Counted from the stretch's first letter, positions 8,653-19,160 are shown. The stretch is DNA of 64,000 nt from Chrysogorgia sp. JL179-B06 (GCA_035772405.1 JAYKKM010000054.1:2637001-2701000); one strand, 5' to 3'. Translations and numbers: made by a program. Notes: generated by a model from the sequence alone, not told the origin.

Positions 8653-8915
8653 TAGGAAAATATTCAAATTGTAGTTTCTTCAAAATGAAATTTATACAGA
8701 GTCAGTCAATAAGATAGCGTTGAGTTGTGACGATGACAAGCGGTATATTCTAGGTGATGGGAGCTCGAGGACTTTGGCATTGGGTCATTGGGAACTTGGG
8801 ATGATGAGTTAGAAATATGTTTGCCCGCGGATTAAAATAATTATATTAATATAATTATTTTTTGATATTTAATGTTTAGGTAGGATACAAGATATCAACA
8901 CGACTTCGATGTGAT
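8653..8915. other. Non-coding stretch after the virus-like gene block
   Basis: No gene is seen. The stretch holds a perfect AT palindrome (8834-8861). It probably marks decayed virus-like element sequence or the boundary to the retrotransposon stack. I cannot identify a terminal inverted repeat here because the other end of the element is not in the window. Confidence 0.4.
8834..8861. repeat. Perfect 28-bp AT palindrome
   Basis: The sequence is centred on ATTAAT between bases 8847 and 8848, and every base of each 14-base arm pairs. It lies about 180 bases after the last virus-like gene. It could form a cruciform or hairpin (terminator, replication or recombination site). The copy is at 18885-18912. 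Confidence 0.8.
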
Positions 8916-9109
8916 GGATTACTGGGACGCTAGCCGATACTGGGACATTTTTTGGTTTTGGCCCAGAATCGGCCTGGGTAATGTGGGTCTGTGAATTTTG
9001 GTGTTTAGAATTGCTGAGTCAGGGTTAATCTGTGAATTTTTGGTGCTCAGGATTACTGGGACGCTAGCCGATACTGAGACATTTTTTGGTTTTGGCCCAG
9101 AATCGGCCT
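8916..9109. repeat. Pair of 60-bp direct repeats around a 74-bp spacer
   Basis: Bases 8916-8975 and 9050-9109 match at 59 of 60 positions (TGGGAC against TGAGAC). The spacer holds a further pair of related segments, each beginning CTGTGAATTTT (8989 and 9031). The second 60-mer abuts the 3' side of the minus-strand APE LINE fragment. Copy B is at 18967-19160. Confidence 0.85.
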
Positions 9110-10747
9110 TTTGAGTACTACTACTTGTTCACTCCACTTTAAATTATTTGACATAATTATGCCCAGATCTTTGAATTTATTTACAACTTTCAGTGGTTTA
9201 CCAAAGAAATGGTAAATAGGAACTGAGAGATCTCGTTGATGTGTTATTCGCATAACCTCGCATTTTTCAGGATTAAAAGACATTTGCCATGTTTTGGCCC
9301 AATCACTCATTCGGTTTAAGTCAGATTGTAACGACAACGCGTCACCTTCCACATCAGATAACTCATGATAAATTTTTGTGTCATCTGCAAAGAGCTTGAC
9401 TGAGCTTGAAACGCCGTTAGAAAGATCGTTGATATAAATCAGAAAGAGGATGGGGCCGAGGATTGTTCCCTGGGGCACTCCAGATTTAACATTAGACCAA
9501 CCGGAATATGTTCCTCTAACCACTACTCGTTGTCGACGATTTGTAAGAAAGTTTCGAAACCATTTTAGCAATGCACCACCTATACCATGTTGACTAAGTT
9601 TATAAAGTAAACGTTCATGAGGAACGCTATCGTTCAGAAATCTAAAAACACTACGTCGGTGGGTTTATTATTACTCCTTGATTTCGACCAATCGTTGTAA
9701 CACAACAATAATTGCGAAACTGTAGATTTACACTGTAGGAATCCGAACTGATTTGAATCAAATACTTGCCGACTTAACCAAAAGTCAACAGTTCTATCAC
9801 AGACAATTTTTTCACCAATCTTCGATATAATTGATGTGAGGGAGATTTGACGATAATTTTCTCTTGTGAATTTTGATTTTTTCTTATGTATAGGAGCAAT
9901 GTTAGCTGCTTTCCAATCTAATGAGAGTATACCAGAAGAAAATATCTTGTTGAATAAATTAGTTAAGGATGGTGCCAACTGAATGGCACATTCCTTTACG
10001 ATGCGTGGAGGAATACCATCAGGCCCAGGGGATTTGTTGACATCTAAGTTTTTTAAATACTTTTCTACCTCTTCTGTTGTACAAACAATGTCGCATAACT
10101 CGTCTTCAATCATACGGTTTACAGAAGGAAAATATTCAAAGACTTCTTCCGTAAACACAGATGAGAAATATGTATTCATACTTTCAGCTATGCCCAAGTC
10201 ATCTGTGATTTCCTGATTTTCCACTTTGAGTAATACCAGATTGTTGGTACCCTTGCGTTTAGAGTTGACATATTTCCAAAAAGGTTTGGCATCATTCCAC
10301 TTTAATTTCCCTGTTAAATCGTTGATATATTCCCGACGAGCAAGATTACATTTGTTTTTAACCGAGGAGTTCAATTTTCTGTAGTAGTTCCAATCCCCAC
10401 TCTTAGCAGTTTTTTCGCTTTTCTATATGCTGCTTTTTTTCCCCACATAGCCTGATTAATTCTTTTGAGATCCATGGAGTATCTGGCTTCTTCCTTGCGT
10501 TAACTCTAGGTATACAATCATCCGCAGCCGTAAGTAAGAAATCTTTCCATGTTATCCAGCTATTTTCTATATTGTCGTCAGCCGGTGTGCAATGCCAAGG
10601 TATATGTGGAAGAAGGTCTTTTAGATTGTTCCATTCTGCATTTTTGAACGAATAATACTCATGCTTTTGGGGTTTTCTTTCTTCATATGGTGCACAATTT
10701 ATATTAAGTGTAATTTGGTTGTGATCTGAAAACTCCAAGTACAGGTC
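9110..10747 (-). mobile_element. APE-type (CR1/L2-like) LINE fragment, truncated at both ends (copy A)
   Basis: Read on the minus strand, the fragment starts with the end of an endonuclease domain (FSDHNQITLNI, the SDH catalytic motif), then linker sequence, the RT motif NKSPGPDGIPP, a fingers region, GVPQGTILGPILFLIYINDL and the catalytic FADDTKIY box. The RT is broken near 9634-9645: after VVFLDF the part carrying the usual KAFD residues is missing and the frame shifts, so it cannot be active. The 5' end is cut at about 10747, where the sequence switches abruptly to an RLE-type element on the same strand. The 3' end stops at the 60-bp repeat. The sequence is typical of APE-encoding LINEs of invertebrates. 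Confidence 0.85.
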
Positions 10748-11618
10748 GAAACACACCGTCACTTCGACAATCCCAATCTCCCGGTTGAGTACATTTACAA
10801 TCACGATGTCGGGTTTACGTGGAGGAATCGTCGCGAAGTTCGGGTAAAATAGATTCAAACAGCTTATTGGTATGCGTTCGAAGACGAGCATGACTGGTAG
10901 AAATTTCTCCAAACAATTTATGTACAATACGATCGTGACGTTTGTTAGTAGTTACGGAATTCGTGGCAACCATTGAAGAGATGAGTAATACTCTCTGTGT
11001 GACGATGGCAAAATGGGCACATGGGATCGTTCGCTCTATTCCAATGTACTTTGTGAAGTTCGTTGGAAGCAGACTTAGTCTCGCTTTGATTACAAACTTC
11101 ACAAGTTCGTCACTGATCGACCAATTGTACAGGAATGAGTGAGACGCTTTCAATTGGATGTTGTGCATACCAAAAAAAGGTCCTTGGATACTCAGCTGAG
11201 TAGCTCTCTGAAGATCACGTTGAACTGTTAGATTGAAGAGCTTCTTTTGCAACTGGCATGAATCATCAAAGTAGTCATTTCCAATTTTCACTTTCGCTTT
11301 CCCGACACAATTATACACGATCTGAACATTCAATTTTCGCGCGTATCGCAGCATATCAGGCCAATCTGACTGGCAACCAAATGAATTTGTGTTATTTAGG
11401 TATTTATCCCGCTTCAATCCATATCCAAGGAAATTGATGTTGTTTTCGGTCAGCTCGATTCCCCTCTTATTCATATCAAGCTTGAGAGAGACTCTCTAGC
11501 GATGTTGCGGAACTGTTCAACGTCATGATTTAGCATCTTGATGAGAAACGCTAGCCTGGTTGTTCTATAAACATCAGAAATACGTTTAATACCAATACCT
11601 CCGTGTTCACGTGGTAGG
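10748..11618 (-). mobile_element. 3' fragment of an RLE-type non-LTR retrotransposon (copy A)
   Basis: On the minus strand the fragment reads from the RT thumb (LPREHGGIGIKRISDVYR at about 11618-11560) through an unassigned linker. It continues into a broken zinc-knuckle region, RHDRIVHKLFGE, and then the endonuclease motif KPDIVIVNVLNREIGIVEVTV, which is the PD...E/D-x-T signature of R2/NeSL-like restriction-like endonucleases. Frame changes near 10815-10930 show decay. It ends at the APE LINE junction on one side and at an (AAT)n tract on the other. The RT palm is absent. Confidence 0.7.
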
Positions 11619-11621
11619 TAG

Positions 11622-11686
<65 letters not shown>
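11622..11686. repeat. (AAT)n microsatellite (copy A)
   Basis: About 21 uninterrupted ATA/AAT triplets lie between the RLE fragment and the 5' leader of RT1a. Similar tracts flank nearly every RLE-type fragment in the window and probably began as their 3' tails. Copy B is at 21673-21737. Confidence 0.95.
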
Positions 11687-11696
11687 TCACTTCTAA

Positions 11697-11832
11697 TGGG
11701 GAGAAAGTCCTCGTTAGCCTTGGAACAAAAAGGGTAGGAGGAACCCTATAGCCTTGGTCGGCAATCCACCTAGGAGATGGGAACTCCAAGAAAAAAAATT
11801 CTGCTTTCTGGTGATGCTAAACCTTCTCAATT
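11697..11832 (+). other. 5' leader of RT1a
   Basis: This is a non-coding leader before the RT1a start. It contains short self-complementary pieces (for example AGGGT near 11730 and ACCCT near 11742) and GGGGAG at the start with AACTCC near the end. Related R2-type elements often begin with a self-cleaving HDV-like ribozyme. I could not fold a convincing one here by eye. Confidence 0.3.
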
Positions 11833-13715
11833 TTGATGAAAATGGAAACAAATAATACTAAAGAAAACGGCGTAAATGGAACTGGAACTTCAAGTGAAAG
11901 TGCCTCGCCCGGCAGGGAAGTGAGGAGACAGCAGCCCACTCCAGGTCGTCATCAAGCTACTGCTAGATTAAAATGGAACAAGGAAGTGAACAAGATTGTA
12001 ATGAAGTGTTTCTTCAAGAGTGAACCATCAAAGAGGGGAAACAAGAAAAGGATGATTGGAATTTGGAAAGAGATAGGACTGTTCGTAATTTCCGAGCAGA
12101 GGTTAGCCGATCAGGCTAGAGCGATCCGGACAAATGGCTGGCTGTCTGAGGTGCAGCTGGAGGAGATAAAGAGAGAGCTAAGTCACGATGTACATTATGG
12201 AGAGACTTCGGATGATGAGGAAAACCTATCAGACCAGAGAGAAGAGGGGCACACAAAAAACGGGAATGATCATCCACATGAATATTCAGAGATAAATGTT
12301 GAGGACGTGGTAAACAGGATGGAAATAGAAGGGTGTAATGCAGACCAGATTCAGTTGGCAAAAGAAGTCTTAAATAGTATGAAGAATGAGTCTGACCCTC
12401 CTCCAAACATGAGAAACATCGAAAGGCGCAGGTTGAAGGAAAAAGTTAATGAAGTGAACAAAATCCTCACTTTCATAGAAACCAAAGATATAACCCAAAC
12501 TAATGAGTTGTTACTTGCGGCGGGACGAGTGGTTGCAAAGAGGCTTGGGGTTAAACAGTGTGAAAGGAGACCTAAGGTGGAACCATGGTGGAAAAGAAGG
12601 ATTAACAACCAGATCGCGCAGCTATGGAAAGATGTCAGCAGGTTGGAGAGGATGAGATCTGGTGAGCTACATAATGTAGCTGCATGTGAGGGTATGGAAC
12701 GAAGGTACCATTTGAGAATGAAAGGAGCGGCAGTTGTTCTAGAAGAGCTGAAGCAGAGGATATTGGCAAAGACTAGTAAGATCAAGCGGTATCAAAGCAG
12801 GATAGAACAGTATCGGCAAAATAGAATGTTTCAATCCAACCAAAAACATATTGGAGAATGAAGAGAGGGATAATTCTGTTATACCAGATACCGAAGAGAG
12901 CATGAGATTTTGGAGTAGTATTTGGGATAACCCCGTGAATCACAACACAGGTGCTGAATGGCTAAGAGATGAAGAGGACGAGCTTGAGGAAGTACAGAAA
13001 CAGAATGATATTACGATAACAGTAGCCCAAGTGACAAAACAACTAAAGAAAATGGCTAACTGGAAAGCTCCCGGACCAGATGGACTGCAAGGTTTCTGGC
13101 TTAAGAATCTTACGTCATCTAGAGAAAGAATCGCCGCTCAATCGCCGCTCAAAAAAGGTCGAACAGTGCATATCCTTAAAGATAAGGAGAAGGGGAATGT
13201 AGCAACAAATTTTAGACCTATAACTTGCCTGCCCCTAATGTGGAAACTGTTTACAGGGATAATGGGAGATGAACTCTAGGAAGAGAATTTATTGCCAGAC
13301 GAACAAAAGAGATGTAGAAGGAAATCAAGGGGAACCAATTATCAACTGTTAATTGACAAGATGGTTATCAGGAATTGCAAAAGGAGAAAAACTTGTCTTG
13401 GGATGGCTTGGGTGGATTACAAAAAGGCGTATGATATGATCCCGCACTCATGGATCGTCAAGTGTTTAAGAATGTTTGGAGCTGCGGAAAATAAGGTCCT
13501 GTTGTTGGAAAGAAGTATGAATCGATGGCAAGTGGAATTAACTGTAGGAGGGCGCACCCTTGGATCAATAAATGTAAGGAGAGGCATTTTCCAAGGAGAT
13601 TGTCTGTCTCCACTGTTATTTGTGTTAGCTCTTATCCCTTTGTCGATGGTACTAAGGAAGGTTAAAGCTGGTTATGACTTGGCAAGTAGAAAGGGATTTT
13701 TAAATCATCTTTTAT
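11833..13715 (+). pseudogene. RT1a: RLE-type retrotransposon polyprotein, N-terminal two thirds (copy A)
   Basis: The first frame (11833-12861) has a Myb/SANT-like DNA-binding region at about residues 48-100 (LKWNKEVNKIV ... IWKEIG ... RLADQARAIRTNGWL), then acidic linker and a helical EPWWKRRI region. A frameshift near 12855 leads to the RT N-terminus ([29 protein letters not shown]). An in-frame TAG sits at 13277-13279, and RT continues with [17 protein letters not shown] and [19 protein letters not shown]. After NHLL, just before the YxDD box should appear, the sequence jumps at 13716 into RT1b, so the catalytic box is missing. Such elements copy by target-primed reverse transcription, but this one is dead. 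Confidence 0.8.
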
Positions 13716-14920
13716 TACCACTTATGTGGAAATTATTGACTGGAGTGATTGCAGAAAATGTATATGCGTATCTAGAAACAAGAATTTACTACCGCCTGAG
13801 CAAAAAGGGTGTAGAAAAAGATGCAGAGGTACAAAAGACCAACTACTGATAGATCAACTGATATTAAAAGATTGCAAACGACGACAAACCAATCTAGCTA
13901 TGGCTTGGGTGGACTATCGTAAAGCTTATGATACCTTACCTCATTCATACATAACGGAATGTCTTGAGATGTTTGGGATAGCGGAAAATGTTAAATAATT
14001 CCTGAAAGCAAGTATGGAGAACTGGAAAACAGATTTAACATCATGTGGTGAATCACTAGGGAGTTAAAACATAAGGAGAGGTATTTTTCAAGGTGACAGC
14101 CTATCCCCATTGCTGTTCGTTTTGTGTATGATACCCCTGTCAAGCATACTCCGAAAAGCAAATGCAGGATATGAGTTCAAGCAAAAGAAATATAAAATAA
14201 ATCATTTAGTTTTCATGGATGATTTAAAGTTATATGGAAAATCTCAAGACCAAATAGATTCGTTGGTAAGGACGGTGCATCTTTTTAGCACAGATATTAG
14301 GATGGTGACCGGAAGTGATTCGGTCTTTACTAGTGAGCTTAGGTTACTGTGCGACATACAAAAACAATGTGCGAAGTGTGTGAGTTTCGTGAGAAAACCA
14401 ATAGACATGTGAGTGACCAAATTTATGTTTGTTATTGAATAAAGTAAAGATAAATATCGTAAGTGTGATTCGTTAGTGTAACGAAGCAAGTTCGGTACAA
14501 TGGTATTTGGTAATGAGAAATGCGCAGTGCTAATACTAAAGAGAGGGAAAATAGTCCAGTGTGATGGTATAATACTGCCGGATGGTCAGGTAATGAAACA
14601 GATGAATGAGGATGGGTATAAATATTTAGGAATATTAGAATGCAATCAAGTTATGGAAAAGGAAATGAAGCAAATCTTCAGGAAGGAGTACGTAAGGAGA
14701 TTAAAACTTGTGCTTATAGGTCTAAGCTGAACGGGCGGAATAAGATATTAGCAATCAACATATGGGCTGTTTCATTACTCAGGTACAGCGCAGGGATAAT
14801 ACGATGGAATAAAGAAGAGCTATTGATGATGGATAGACGAACAAGGAAATTGACAATGAATGGGGCATTACATCCAAAGAGTGACACTAACAGAATTTAT
14901 ATACCAAGGAGCAGAGGAGG
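13716..14920 (+). pseudogene. RT1b fragment, cut at the tandem-duplication junction (copy A)
   Basis: The fragment begins at [11 protein letters not shown], runs through a frame error (about 13780), [26 protein letters not shown], a TAA at about 13996, then [19 protein letters not shown] and the catalytic FMDDLKLYGKSQ box. A 193-bp insertion interrupts the frame at 14307. It then runs through the thumb (KYLGILECNQ) to SRGG, where it stops at the junction with the virus-like gene. The complete 3' part is seen at 23767-25931. Confidence 0.85.
14307..14499. mobile_element. 193-bp MITE-like insertion inside RT1b, 5-bp target duplication
   Basis: The RT1b reading frame is interrupted between DIRMV and FGNEKC. 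ATGGT occurs on both sides (14302-14306 and 14500-14504), as expected for a 5-bp target-site duplication. The ends are weakly inverted: ACCGGAAGTGATTCGGT at the left against ACCGAACTTGCTTCGTT (reverse complement of the right end), matching at about 12 of 17 positions. No coding capacity is seen. Identical copies are at 24359-24551, 32178-32370 and 39992-40184, all in the same place within RT1b. Confidence 0.6.
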
Positions 14921-15234
14921 TTAAGAAGTGGCTCAAGGAGAACTGGTTGGGTGCTTCTGCGTTAGGTATTACTATTGCTGCGAGTCTAGTTACAACTGTC
15001 ATAGTTGGAGCTAGAGCTGTGGTAACGAAAGGAGTAAACGCAACGTTGGCGTTCGCGAAAGCAGTGAAAAACGCGATCTCAAAGATAGGTCCATGGGCAG
15101 CAGGTCTAGCGAATCTTGCGTACACTATTATCAAAGCAGGTGCTCAGGGGTTGTCTTTTTTAGCGAAAAATCTTTGGATTGTTGTTGTGACACTGATGTA
15201 CTTCTTGTGGGAAAAGAAAAAAAGAAGTATATAA
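14921..15234 (+). pseudogene. 3' part of the virus-like membrane-protein gene (copy B)
   Basis: This is the last 104 codons of the gene seen at 4028-5184, starting inside it at the duplication junction. It is fused in frame to RT1b codons upstream (from 14860). It has both membrane segments but lacks the acidic N-terminal half. Confidence 0.8.
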
Positions 15235-15237
15235 TAA

Positions 15238-16467
15238 ATGAGTAGTAACAAAGATTTATCACCACATGCTAAGAAGTCAAGCATGTCTACAATCATAGGA
15301 CATCGTACACGACACGTCGTGACTCTTAATCCTAACAAAGCTAATCCTAACGAGACTCTATACATTAACATCCCAAAACTTAAGCCAGACTCATGTTTAG
15401 TTCCAGGGAGTCTACATCTCTTGTATGACTTTAAAAATGCAAACGCTAAGAGCTGGTTTTTGAACAACTTGTCTAAACTTTTACAGAGCCAACTAACTAT
15501 TAAGATGGCTGGAGAAGTTGTGTATGACAACGGTGGAGAATCCACCATTGGTGTGTACAAAGACCTCTGGAAAGCTGGGAGTGATAGAGAAGAGATGATG
15601 GAGTATGGAGTTGCTGGAGAGAATCTTCGAAAGCTAGTGTCTAAAGACGACAGTGGAGCTAGCAGTGGAAATGCCTCGAAGGTCTCCGACGCGTTGGTGT
15701 ATAGTATTATTGGTACAAAACAAAAAATTCGTCTCGACAAGATCCTAGGAGACTCTGGGTTGTATGCCCCGTACTCCATGAGTAACAACCTACAATATGC
15801 TATTAAGTTACCAAGTGCTAGTGACATCATGGTAGCACAATCTGGAAGTGCTGTTGGTGGGTACTCTCTAGAGAACCTAGAGCTTGAGTATGAGACGATA
15901 GACAGCATAGATTTGGCAAGTGAGATCACGAGTCTCTACATGATTGGAAAGACATTACCGTACGAACATGTCACACTGATGCAAAAAAAGTCGTGGGCAA
16001 AAGGTGAAACCTTAATTAACGAAAACATTAACTTACCACGGAAAAGTATGAAGGGTGTAGTGTTATTGTTTACCAAAGCCGCGGTCACTGACTCTGAAGA
16101 GTTTGTATACCCAAACATTGACAGTGTGAAAGTTACCATAGGAGTTCCTAACGAAGTGTACAGCCAAGGTATTCCAAAGTCACGGTTTTACTCTGAAGCC
16201 GAGCGGTTGTTTGGCGTTGTTGGAGATGACCAGGAAATAACATTTAGAGAGTTTTACAAAGGAAGTTTCGCGTTGGTGGTGGATTTGAGAAGCACGCAGG
16301 ACAACAAGGTGCATGGAACAGGTAAAAGGATTATGAACACACAGAGTGGTATCTTGTTAGAGATCACTAAAAGAGTTACTACTACTGACTTGATATGTCA
16401 CATATTCGTGTTGTCAGACGCGTTCTTGACCATAGCGTCAGGTAATTTACAAAGTATCCAATACTGA
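15238..16467 (+). CDS. Probable double-jelly-roll major capsid protein (copy B)
   Basis: This is identical in protein sequence to the 409-residue frame at 5188-6417, with the same AT-rich leader. See that entry for motifs. The duplicate shows no substitution that I can see. Confidence 0.65.
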   Translation: MSSNKDLSPHAKKSSMSTIIGHRTRHVVTLNPNKANPNETLYINIPKLKPDSCLVPGSLHLLYDFKNANAKSWFLNNLSKLLQSQLTIKMAGEVVYDNGGESTIGVYKDLWKAGSDREEMMEYGVAGENLRKLVSKDDSGASSGNASKVSDALVYSIIGTKQKIRLDKILGDSGLYAPYSMSNNLQYAIKLPSASDIMVAQSGSAVGGYSLENLELEYETIDSIDLASEITSLYMIGKTLPYEHVTLMQKKSWAKGETLINENINLPRKSMKGVVLLFTKAAVTDSEEFVYPNIDSVKVTIGVPNEVYSQGIPKSRFYSEAERLFGVVGDDQEITFREFYKGSFALVVDLRSTQDNKVHGTGKRIMNTQSGILLEITKRVTTTDLICHIFVLSDAFLTIASGNLQSIQY

Positions 16468-16507
16468 ATAGTTATTTTCTTACACATTTTGCGTAATAAA
16501 ATAAAAT

Positions 16508-17101
16508 ATGAGCACTCCGTTTAACATGATGATAGTAGGTCCAACGTATTGTGGGAAAACTTTTTATCTCCTAGAAATGTTAGAGAAACATTACAAAGGA
16601 GTGTTTGACCACATTGTTCTTCTTTGTCCAACTATACTTTGGAATACAACTTACCACGAGTGGAAGTACTACCACGATCCAAATTTCATTGTTCTACCTG
16701 TTGAACAGGACGATGTGAATACAATGTTGAAACATGTTGTTGACGTGTACACTGACACGAACACACTTATTATTTTAGATGACTGTGCGAGTGGGCAAGA
16801 CGTAAAAAACAGAACTAGCGAACTTGTAAAGTTAGGTTACTCTGGTAGACATTATGGATTGTCTACTATTGTCTTGACACAACAGATGACTAGTATTGCA
16901 AAACCTTATAGAGAGAATATCTCGAGGATAACAAGTTTTCATAATACAAACAAAAAAGACATGTTGGAACTTATCAACGACTATTTGAATGGTGTTTCTA
17001 AAGAAGACATTGTGTGTATAACGAAAGAATTACGAGAAAGGAAACATTCGTGTTTAGAAATAAATCTTAGACACCCTTATGGGTATAATGTGACTCATTA
17101 A
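16508..17101 (+). CDS. A32-like packaging ATPase (copy B)
   Basis: This is identical to 6458-7051. Walker A and Walker B are intact. Confidence 0.85.
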   Translation: MSTPFNMMIVGPTYCGKTFYLLEMLEKHYKGVFDHIVLLCPTILWNTTYHEWKYYHDPNFIVLPVEQDDVNTMLKHVVDVYTDTNTLIILDDCASGQDVKNRTSELVKLGYSGRHYGLSTIVLTQQMTSIAKPYRENISRITSFHNTNKKDMLELINDYLNGVSKEDIVCITKELRERKHSCLEINLRHPYGYNVTH

Positions 17102-17109
17102 ATAAAGAG

Positions 17110-17520
17110 ATGACAATAGATCCTAACGAACTTATTAATTCTGCGAAAGAAGAGATATTAAAAGAAGAGGATCTCGAAGATGTAGATAAAAAAAGAAAGG
17201 AACTTCTTCTTTTGGCATGTGATGGCGAAATAAAAAAAAGTGAAGCGTACATCACCAAAGCAAATGCGAAAACTATATTAAAAATATACGCAGAGTACGA
17301 AGCTGCGGTTCAAGAAAAAAATACTGTGTTTTTGTGCGATCTGTTTTTATCTAAATTTTCGATGGTGTTAGGTGGTCTTGATGCTATAGAAAAACCTGAT
17401 GAAATGGAGCAGGAACTAAAAAGAGATCCACTGCTAAAAAAAGATTTGAAGGCTGTAATGGGGTGGTTGACAGCATTTATCCCATTATTAGGTTTACTAT
17501 ATCTGGTGGTCTCACTGTAG
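17110..17520 (+). CDS. Small acidic tail-anchored protein (copy B)
   Basis: This is identical to 7060-7470, with the hydrophobic C-terminal segment preserved. Confidence 0.55.
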   Translation: MTIDPNELINSAKEEILKEEDLEDVDKKRKELLLLACDGEIKKSEAYITKANAKTILKIYAEYEAAVQEKNTVFLCDLFLSKFSMVLGGLDAIEKPDEMEQELKRDPLLKKDLKAVMGWLTAFIPLLGLLYLVVSL

Positions 17521-17589
17521 GTAAACATGTAATGAGTCACAAACAAGAAACAAAAGATACTTAGATACATATATAAATAAGAAGATATT

Positions 17590-18490
17590 ATGGAAATGTT
17601 TCGTCAGTTGTTAAAGAAAATGGAGTTATCACAAAAAGAAAAAACAAAAGCCGAACAAAATGAAGAAGATTGTAAACACGTTGAGATTGAAGAGGACAAA
17701 GAAACACTTTTTTACATAGAGTGTGGTGAGATTTTACAGGAAGGACTACTACACACTCAAAATACGTTCTCGTCAACGTATAGTTTTATTAGATCTAAAC
17801 CTGAGTATAATCACCTAGAAACTTTTAGGAAAGTTATTAGAAAGTTTTGGATCGCTCAACAAGAGGAAGTACTAGAGAACATATGGGACAACACATCGGG
17901 AGTAAAGGAGGTGAACGAGACGCTGAGAAAACTTTTACCAAAAAAAGTAAACATATACGACTATAGTTTAGTAGAAGATTTTGAAATTTTACATAAAAAT
18001 TTTAATAGCGAGGTTTTTTTTCAACTACCAGTTTGTGTTCTTAAAACTGCTAGAACGTTACGGTGAGAGTGACAAAATACACTGTCTCAAGATTCCAAGG
18101 AAGAATAACGAAATGGAGTTTTACGAGTTGTGTAAAAATCACTTGAGATGCGTTGGATGTACAATATCAAGGTTTGGTGTGTGTGAGGAATGTGAGAATT
18201 ATGAGCAGTGGGAGTGGAGAAGACTAATAGACAACGATGACACCCTAAGAGTGGAGGTTGAAAGACACATTAAGAAATGGAGGGAGTATCACTACAAACA
18301 AGGTGAGGGTGAAATATACGAACGTGAACAAAAAATTATTAAGGAGCGACTGGATAGAGAAGCATACATAGAACACCAACGTGATAGGAGGACTAGGTTA
18401 CAGAAGAAGTATGAGGAGAGAGAGAAGGACGAGGTGTTGAGAGAGAGGTATGTTAAATATTTGGATTACTCATTCGCTGGAGTTCTATAA
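17590..18490 (+). pseudogene. Cys4/coiled-coil protein gene, frameshifted (copy B)
   Basis: This matches 7540-8439, but a run of seven T is eight T here (about 18013-18020), so the frame beginning at 17590 ends at 18066. The Cys4 and coiled-coil part continues in another frame to 18490. A one-base change in a homopolymer is a common read error, so the break may not be real. Confidence 0.75.
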
Positions 18491-18703
18491 ATGGGATGTA
18501 AACCTAGTACACATGTGGAACACAATGGTGGATTGTATAATGAAGACTTTGTCGTATCCAGAAAACTATTGGCAGGTTTACATTTTAGTAAGGGTGAAGA
18601 AGGACTAGAATGTAATGCTCAGATTGCGGTTTCCTCTACGAGAAAGAGAAAGTACACTCTCGTTGGTAAACAGGTTAGCGAACAGACTGAGGTTTTACCA
18701 TAG
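18491..18703 (+). CDS. Small MGC-start protein (copy B)
   Basis: This is identical to 8440-8652, including the MGCKPS N-terminus. Confidence 0.45.
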   Translation: MGCKPSTHVEHNGGLYNEDFVVSRKLLAGLHFSKGEEGLECNAQIAVSSTRKRKYTLVGKQVSEQTEVLP

Positions 18704-18884
18704 TAGGAAAATATTCAAATTGTAGTTTCTTCAAAATGAAATTTATACAGAGTCAGTCAATAAGATAGCGTTGAGTTGTGACGATGACAAGCGGTATATT
18801 CTAGGTGATGGGAGCTCGAGGACTTTGGCATTGGGTCATTGGGAACTTGGGATGATGAGTTAGAAATATGTTTGCCCGCGGATT

Positions 18885-19160
18885 AAAATAATTATATTAA
18901 TATAATTATTTTTTGATATTTAATGTTTAGGTAGGATACAAGATATCAACACGACTTCGATGTGATGGATTACTGGGACGCTAGCCGATACTGGGACATT
19001 TTTTGGTTTTGGCCCAGAATCGGCCTGGGTAATGTGGGTCTGTGAATTTTGGTGTTTAGAATTGCTGAGTCAGGGTTAATCTGTGAATTTTTGGTGCTCA
19101 GGATTACTGGGACGCTAGCCGATACTGAGACATTTTTTGGTTTTGGCCCAGAATCGGCCT
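18885..19160. repeat. Palindrome and 60-bp direct repeats (copy B)
   Basis: The 28-bp AT palindrome is at 18885-18912, and the two 60-bp direct repeats are at 18967-19026 and 19101-19160. They are unchanged from copy A. Confidence 0.85.

Larger units (their letters stand above)
4871..14920. repeat. Tandem duplication copy A (10,050 bp)
   Basis: Bases 4871-14920 reappear as 14921-24972. Reading the two side by side I see only two differences, both single-base homopolymer length changes: T7 at about 7967 against T8 at about 18013, and A4 at about 13755 against A5 at about 23806. The breakpoint joins RT1b sequence (ending GCAGAGGAGG) to the middle of the virus-like membrane-protein gene (TTAAGAAGTGG), with only a GT dinucleotide shared. 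The copies carry the capsid gene, the ATPase gene, an APE LINE, an RLE fragment and most of RT1a. Confidence 0.95.

Noticed and set aside
11607..11789. Frame with a long Tyr run; similar Ile/Leu/Asn runs at 26999-27181, 42618-43043 and 58476-58714
   Set aside because: Produced by reading through (AAT)n microsatellites.
11697..11832. HDV-like ribozyme in the RT1a leader
   Set aside because: I could not draw a convincing double pseudoknot by hand, so it is not listed as a feature.
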